Of a stretch of 64,000 nucleotides of DNA, positions 59,654 through 64,000 are shown piece after piece. The first letter of the stretch is position 1. The number at the start of each line of letters is the position of its first letter. The stretch comes from Bacteroidota bacterium (lineage in GTDB: Bacteria; Bacteroidota; Bacteroidia; AKYH767-A; OLB10): positions 347,501-411,500 of the forward strand of contig JADJMG010000005.1 in assembly GCA_016709725.1 (NCBI GenBank), read 5' to 3'. The notes under the pieces were generated by a model that worked only from the letters and a program-made list of their open reading frames with translations, did not search any database and was not told where the DNA came from. Made by a program: the position numbers and the translations under genes.

Positions 59654-60706
59654 TTAAACGATGGACTTATTAGCCAGTTGTCCGCAAGCGGCGTCAATAT
59701 CCTTCCCTCTGCTGCGACGCAGATTGACCACATGACCATGCTTCCAAAGCTCATTCATAAAAGCATTGATTTTCGGTTCGGTCGTTTTTTGAAACTCGCC
59801 ACCGTCAATGGGATTGTATTCAATTAAATTAATTTTGCTCACGACACGTCGTGCAAAAGCGGCCAATTCACGGGCATCATCGAGGCTATCATTAAAATTA
59901 TTAAAAACGATATATTCTAAAGTAACTCTAGTCCCTGTCTTCTCATAAAAATAATTCAAAGACTCCTCCAACACATCTAACTTATTACTTTCATTAATAG
60001 GCATGATACGATCGCGCTTTTGATCATTTGCAGCATGAAGTGATAAAGCAAGATTAAACTTTACTTCGTCATCACCTAATTTCTTAATCATTTTCGCAAT
60101 GCCCGCTGTGCTCACCGTAATTCGACGTGGCGCCATATTCAGTCCTTGTTGCGAAGTAATATGCTCAATACTTTTTAAAACATTAGCATAATTTAAAAGC
60201 GGTTCACCCATGCCCATGTACACTACATTACTTAATGCAATATCATAATTTGATTGTGCTTGCTCACGAATCATGGCTACTTGATCATAGATTTCATCAA
60301 AATGCAAATTGCGCACGCGATCCATCTTCCCTGTACCACAAAATTTACATGTTAAACTACATCCTACTTGTGAACTAACGCATGCTGTCATGCGGGTATC
60401 GGTAGGAATCAAAACCCCTTCCACTATATTTCCATCGTGCAGCTTAAAGGCATTTTTAATGGTACGATCGCGGCTCACCTGTGAAGTCTCAATGGTGATG
60501 GGATTAATGGTAAAATTCTCTTCGAGTAAAGTCCGTGTCTCCTTCGACAAATTCGTCATTTCATCAAAAGATCGGGCCGATTTATTCCAAAGCCAATCAC
60601 TTACCTGCTTGGCACGAAAGGCTTTATCCCCTTTGGACACAAAAACTTCCTTGAGTTCATCAAGACTTAAATGACGTATATTTTGCTTTAATGACATGTG
60701 GTGCAA
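59654..60706 (-). CDS. rlmN: 23S rRNA/tRNA adenine C2-methyltransferase RlmN
   Basis: 350 residues. Radical SAM enzyme that methylates A2503 of 23S rRNA and A37 of some tRNAs. The cluster-binding motif is CSLTCKFC (Cys116, 120, 123). The two mechanistic cysteines are Cys109 in TACVSSQVG and Cys341 in DAACGQL. SAM-binding YMGMGEPLLNY and RRITVSTAGIAKMIKKL follow. The ATG at 60697 (MSLKQN) may be the true start. It lies upstream of the porin on the same strand with 185 bases between that contain the Pho-like array. Confidence 0.96.
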   Translation of the reverse strand: MHHMSLKQNIRHLSLDELKEVFVSKGDKAFRAKQVSDWLWNKSARSFDEMTNLSKETRTLLEENFTINPITIETSQVSRDRTIKNAFKLHDGNIVEGVLIPTDTRMTACVSSQVGCSLTCKFCGTGKMDRVRNLHFDEIYDQVAMIREQAQSNYDIALSNVVYMGMGEPLLNYANVLKSIEHITSQQGLNMAPRRITVSTAGIAKMIKKLGDDEVKFNLALSLHAANDQKRDRIMPINESNKLDVLEESLNYFYEKTGTRVTLEYIVFNNFNDSLDDARELAAFARRVVSKINLIEYNPIDGGEFQKTTEPKINAFMNELWKHGHVVNLRRSRGKDIDAACGQLANKSIV

Positions 60707-61041
60707 AGATACGTGTTAGATGGGAGATTGGGATCCTCGAGGGAGATTAGGGGGGGCTGCGACGGATTAGGATGCGAAGCTTCGGAGATGGGAGATTGGA
60801 GGATGTGCGATGGCAGACATTAGTCTCGAGGCTTCTCGATTAGAGGTTAATCGCGAGGCATTGCGATTAGTTGCTAGAACTTTGGATGTAAGGTGTTTAT
60901 CGTTCCGGGCTTAAAGAAGTGGTGGTTTAGAAGCAAGAAATGGCTACCTATCACTACTGGTTATTTGAACCACAAAAGTTTAATAAACCACATCCCCGCC
61001 ATTTCTTTTAAGCCCTTGTTATGCCTTCGTGCTACAGATGA
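60707..61041. other. Gene-free stretch with repeats and an attC-like folded element (60895-61024)
   Basis: 60720-60890 carry GGGAGATTGG units and a TCTCGAGGCTTCTCGATTAG hairpin-like tract. From 60895 to 61024 a long imperfect inverted repeat pairs GGGCTTAAAG (60907-60916) with CTTTTAAGCCC (61005-61015) and GTGGTTTA (60922-60929) with TAAACCAC (60984-60991). Read on the minus strand, the ends are GCATAAC and GATAAAC, each one base off the attC core RYYYAAC/GTTRRRY. It lies directly behind the T9SS cargo gene. Confidence 0.45.
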
Positions 61042-62317
61042 CTAGAATTTCACAAGTTTGATGTTCGCAGTTCTATTTTCTTTTAAGTAGTTAAGCAAAT
61101 AAAAGCCGGGGTGTAAACCATTTGTTTTAAATATTGTTTTACCATCAATAGTTTTTTGCCGCATAATTTCTTTTCCCTTTATATCATATAATGTAGCATC
61201 TCCTTTTTCTTCAGTTCCATTTATGATAAATTCATTTGTAAAAGGATTAGGATAAATATGTAATGAAATAGCAGTGGAGATTTCATTTACGCTGGTATTA
61301 AAACAAAGTGGAGTAAACGGAAAACCTCTGCTTGTAATGGTAGAAGGAGAGGTTACTAAGCAACCCGAAGAAAAAGAAAAGCCTGTACTTCCGGTAATGG
61401 TTGCTGCGGTATCTGAAATAGTTGTCGGATTTCCCAGGTTGCATCCGCTGTTTCCATTGGCATCTGTTTTTATTAAATAAATATCAAAATCACCTGCATT
61501 GAAGCTTGCAGAAAAACCATTAATAATATAACCACCATCAGTGGTCTGTTGAATGGAACGTGCAGCATCCCAATCACTGCCACCATATGTTTTTGACCAC
61601 ATAAGCGTTCCATTTGAATCGGTTTTGAGCAAATAAACATCAATGCTGCCTGCACCAAAACTCTCCGTTTCGCCAGCAATAATAAATCCTCCGTCATTGG
61701 TCTGCTCAACATCATAGGCGCGGTCATCATTTGTACCTCCAAATGTTTTTGACCACAAAACATTTCCAATCGAGTCTGTCCTTATTAAGTACACGTCATC
61801 ACTACCCACACCAAAACTGGCAAATGTTTTACCCGCAATTATATATCCACCATCGTTTGTCTGTTTAACAGAGCGACCTTGTTCAGAACTTATTCCTCCA
61901 TATGTCCTTGTCCATAAAGAATCTCCAAAAGCATTTATCTTTAATAAATAATAATCAGTTCCTGTTGTTGAACCTTGTGCATACCCATTTATAATATAAC
62001 CTCCATCATTCGTTTGCTGAACAGAATATGCTCTGCAAGAACCAGTACCTCCATACACTCTTGTCCACAAAGTATCTCCATTCGAATCCGTTTCCAATTG
62101 CATTTGTCTTAATTAGAAAAGCATCACTATTGCCAGCTCCAAAATTTGCTATGGAACCAGTAATAATATATCCACCGTCATTTGTCTGTTGCACACCAGT
62201 TCCGGCATCCGAACCTGTTCCACCAAAAGTTTTTTGAAAAGTGATTTGCGCAGAGGAAATTTCAGCAAAGAGAATCATCTCTATCAACAGAACGATAATT
62301 AAGTACTTTGTTTTCAT
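61042..62317 (-). CDS. Secreted repeat protein with T9SS type A sorting domain, frame break or collapsed repeat
   Basis: About 425 residues. Signal peptide (ISSAQ), then repeats of roughly 50 residues built on QQTNDGGYIITG / DVYLLKTDSNGTLMWSKTYG and GG, as in secreted propeller-like proteins. After the repeats comes a region with two or three Cys (GNSGCNLGNP) and a sorting tail (LHIYPNPFTNEFIINGT, GLHPGFYLLNY, LVKF). The frame fails near 62100: FLIKTNAIGN in one frame, LETDSNGDTLW in another. This may be a single indel or loss of part of a repeat unit. Function is unknown. Confidence 0.78.
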
Positions 62318-62459
62318 AGCATTTTATGTTTGTTAATTGTTACTTAAATTGTCATACCATTTCAAAGTTAATTTCTTGCAGGTCATTTTAAGTCGCTCTG
62401 TCGACCAAGCAAGACGAATATCGCCAGGCTTTGTGACTAGGTGTAGAATTTCAATGTTT

Positions 62460-63836
62460 CTACCCAAATAGCAATTCAAAAACTTCTTCTACTTTTCCAA
62501 CAGGAATCACTTTGATGGTCGCATTATCCTTCAATTTATCCGTTCCAGCATTATAACTCGAGACAAATATTTTTTTGAAGCCTAATCGAGCGGCTTCGTT
62601 GATTCTTGCTTCAATGCGATTGACGGGTCTGATTTCACCGGTTAGACCTACTTCACCGGCAAAGCAATAAGAGGGATCGATGGATAAATCTTCGGAAGAA
62701 GAAAGAATTGCACAGATGATGGCCAGATCGATAGCAGGATCTTCAACACGAATTCCACCAGCGATATTTAAAAACACATCTTTAGCACCTAATTTAAATC
62801 CGCATCGTTTTTCGAGCACTGCTAAAATCATATGCAATCGGCGTAAATCATAGCCGGTCGTTGTGCGCTGCGGTGTACCATACACTGCAGAACTCACCAA
62901 GGCTTGCGTTTCAATTAAGAATGGACGGACACCTTCCATCGTACAGGCAACGGCGGTTCCACTTAAACTTGCATCGCGTTGTGATAAAAGCAATGCAGAT
63001 GGATTGGCCACTTCAATCAATCCTGCTCCTTGCATTTCATAAATTCCGAGCTCGGCAGTGGACCCAAATCGATTTTTAATGGCGCGTAGAATTCGATACA
63101 CATGATGACGATCGCCTTCAAACTGCAAAACGGTATCCACCATATGTTCTAAAACTTTTGGTCCCGCTATTGAACCTTCCTTTGTGATATGTCCGATGAG
63201 TAAAACAGGAGTTGCGGTTTCCTTTGCAAAACGCAACAACTCACCAGCACAACCTCGTATTTGCGAAACAGTTCCGGGTGCAGATTCATAAACATTAGAA
63301 TATAATGTTTGAATAGAATCAACAATGACTAGATCGGGTTGTAGAATTTCTACTTGATGAAAAATTTGTTGCGTAGTTGTTTCCGTCAAGATGTAACATT
63401 CACTTTGCAGTTTACCAATTCGCTCGGCACGCATCCGTACTTGATGTTCACTTTCCTCACCTGAAATGTATAAAATTTTCTTGCCTTTTAAATTTATCGC
63501 GAGCTGCAAGAGCAATGTCGACTTTCCGATGCCAGGTTCACCACCCAATAAAATTAAAGACCCCGGAACAATGCCTCCACCGAGTACACGCATCAATTCT
63601 GCATCTGGAATTGCAATTCGCGGACTTGATTCTAACGCAATTTCAGAAATTAAACGCGGCTTATTGGCTTTAGATTCTTTAAGAGGAGATGTCCTCCATT
63701 GGTTCTCCTTAGCCGTAGGTTGAATGACTTCTTCAGAATAAGTATTCCATTCGTTGCACGACGGACATTTACCAATCCACTTCACGGAATTAGCTCCACA
63801 ATTTTGACAATAAAATACTGTTTTCGTTTTCGCCAT
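62460..63836 (-). CDS. radA: DNA repair protein RadA (Sms)
   Basis: 458 residues, full length. N-terminal zinc finger C10, C13, C24, C27 (FYCQNCGANSVKWIGKCPSC), Walker A GEPGIGKST (99-107), the RadA-specific KNRFGS (254-259) and a Lon-like C-terminal domain (GGIRVEDPAIDLAIICAILS). It is a branch-migration helicase that processes recombination intermediates. It is intact. The gene upstream ends with a GNAT that starts outside the window. Confidence 0.97.
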   Translation of the reverse strand: MAKTKTVFYCQNCGANSVKWIGKCPSCNEWNTYSEEVIQPTAKENQWRTSPLKESKANKPRLISEIALESSPRIAIPDAELMRVLGGGIVPGSLILLGGEPGIGKSTLLLQLAINLKGKKILYISGEESEHQVRMRAERIGKLQSECYILTETTTQQIFHQVEILQPDLVIVDSIQTLYSNVYESAPGTVSQIRGCAGELLRFAKETATPVLLIGHITKEGSIAGPKVLEHMVDTVLQFEGDRHHVYRILRAIKNRFGSTAELGIYEMQGAGLIEVANPSALLLSQRDASLSGTAVACTMEGVRPFLIETQALVSSAVYGTPQRTTTGYDLRRLHMILAVLEKRCGFKLGAKDVFLNIAGGIRVEDPAIDLAIICAILSSSEDLSIDPSYCFAGEVGLTGEIRPVNRIEARINEAARLGFKKIFVSSYNAGTDKLKDNATIKVIPVGKVEEVFELLFG

Positions 63837-63887
63837 TTTACTTTCCTTCTACTAAAAAAATTTCCTTTACTATATCCAACAAAAAAT

Positions 63888-64000
63888 CTAATACACTTTT
63901 TGCAACATATGTACATCATGATATGCACCAAACTTTACTCCTACTTCACGCAATGTTCCAATTACCGTAAAGCCTAACCGTTCGTGCAGATAAACACTTT
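63888..64000 (-). CDS. GNAT N-acetyltransferase, C-terminal part only
   Basis: Thirty-seven codons ending at TAG 63888-63890. The translation SVYLHERLGFTVIGTLREVG then VKFGAYHDVHMLQKVY matches the C-terminus of phosphinothricin/MnaT-type acetyltransferases. The start lies beyond the right edge, so only the family can be given. Confidence 0.7.
   Translation of the reverse strand, partial: SVYLHERLGFTVIGTLREVGVKFGAYHDVHMLQKVY

Noticed and set aside
1..64000. tRNA or rRNA genes
   Set aside because: I scanned the intergenic stretches and saw no cloverleaf with a TTC T-loop; a tRNA search program would be decisive.

Overview
The window is an A+T-rich chromosomal segment from a member of the phylum Bacteroidota. 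The basis is gene content: type IX secretion components (porU, porV), the gliding lipoprotein gldH, several secreted proteins ending in a type A C-terminal sorting domain, Bacteroidota-restricted families (DUF2795, DUF5686, DUF1684, PorV/PorQ), and candidate promoters of the TTTG / TAnnTTTG type with few Shine-Dalgarno sequences. No tRNA, rRNA, CRISPR array, insertion sequence or prophage was recognised. Genus or species cannot be called by eye.

Layout. 1-5.4 kb: porV and a long porU that runs off the left edge (T9SS sortase module). 5.6-7.2 kb: pssA, purS and a DUF1684 lipoprotein-like gene. 7.3-16.5 kb, minus strand: lptB, a CarboxypepD_reg/DUF5686 outer-membrane protein, an AhpD-like protein, tatC, two tandem PEGA-plus-trypsin proteases, and kdsD. 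16.7-19.8 kb: recQ, followed by a striking 70-bp tandem array and an 8-bp repeat tract. 19.8-25.0 kb, minus strand: DUF2795 protein, cobalamin adenosyltransferase, ABC ATPase, methyltransferase, T9SS-exported sulfatase, TerC. 25.1-34.1 kb, plus strand: a secretome block with a small secreted protein, a roughly 2280-residue glycosidase/beta-helix protein and a secreted propeller-like protein, the last two with sorting tails. 34.2-38.5 kb, minus strand: thioredoxin-like protein, gldH, ricT-like PSP1 protein, holB. 38.8-48 kb: a decayed ORF6N gene, cvpA, pgk, a cyclophilin, pheS, a C-terminal processing protease, an AI-2E family transporter and an ECF sigma factor. 48.4-54.1 kb: a CarH-like B12-binding MerR regulator, unknown genes, a TIGR01777 oxidoreductase, a photolyase and riboflavin synthase, which together suggest a light-response neighbourhood. 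54-64 kb: MFS transporter, GNATs, DUF1624 protein, a phosphate-porin-like gene with a Pho-box-like array upstream, rlmN, a T9SS cargo protein, radA and the end of another GNAT.

Two cautions apply. First, about twenty genes that are otherwise well conserved carry one to three reading-frame breaks, mostly one base missing from a short homopolymer, and three more breaks are in-frame stop codons. This pattern across housekeeping genes (pheS, tatC, holB, lptB, kdsD) points to residual sequencing or assembly error rather than genome decay, so these genes are annotated as single interrupted CDSs spanning all fragments. Second, positions 57817-58200 are almost pure G/C runs between a porin and its terminator and are probably artefactual.

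The most interesting candidates are the CarH-like light/B12 regulator near photolyase and riboflavin synthase, the very large T9SS glycosidase/beta-helix protein, the tandem PEGA-trypsin proteases, the 11-bp-periodic Pho-box-like repeats, the 70-bp hairpin-containing array after recQ, and an attC-like folded element behind a T9SS cargo gene.
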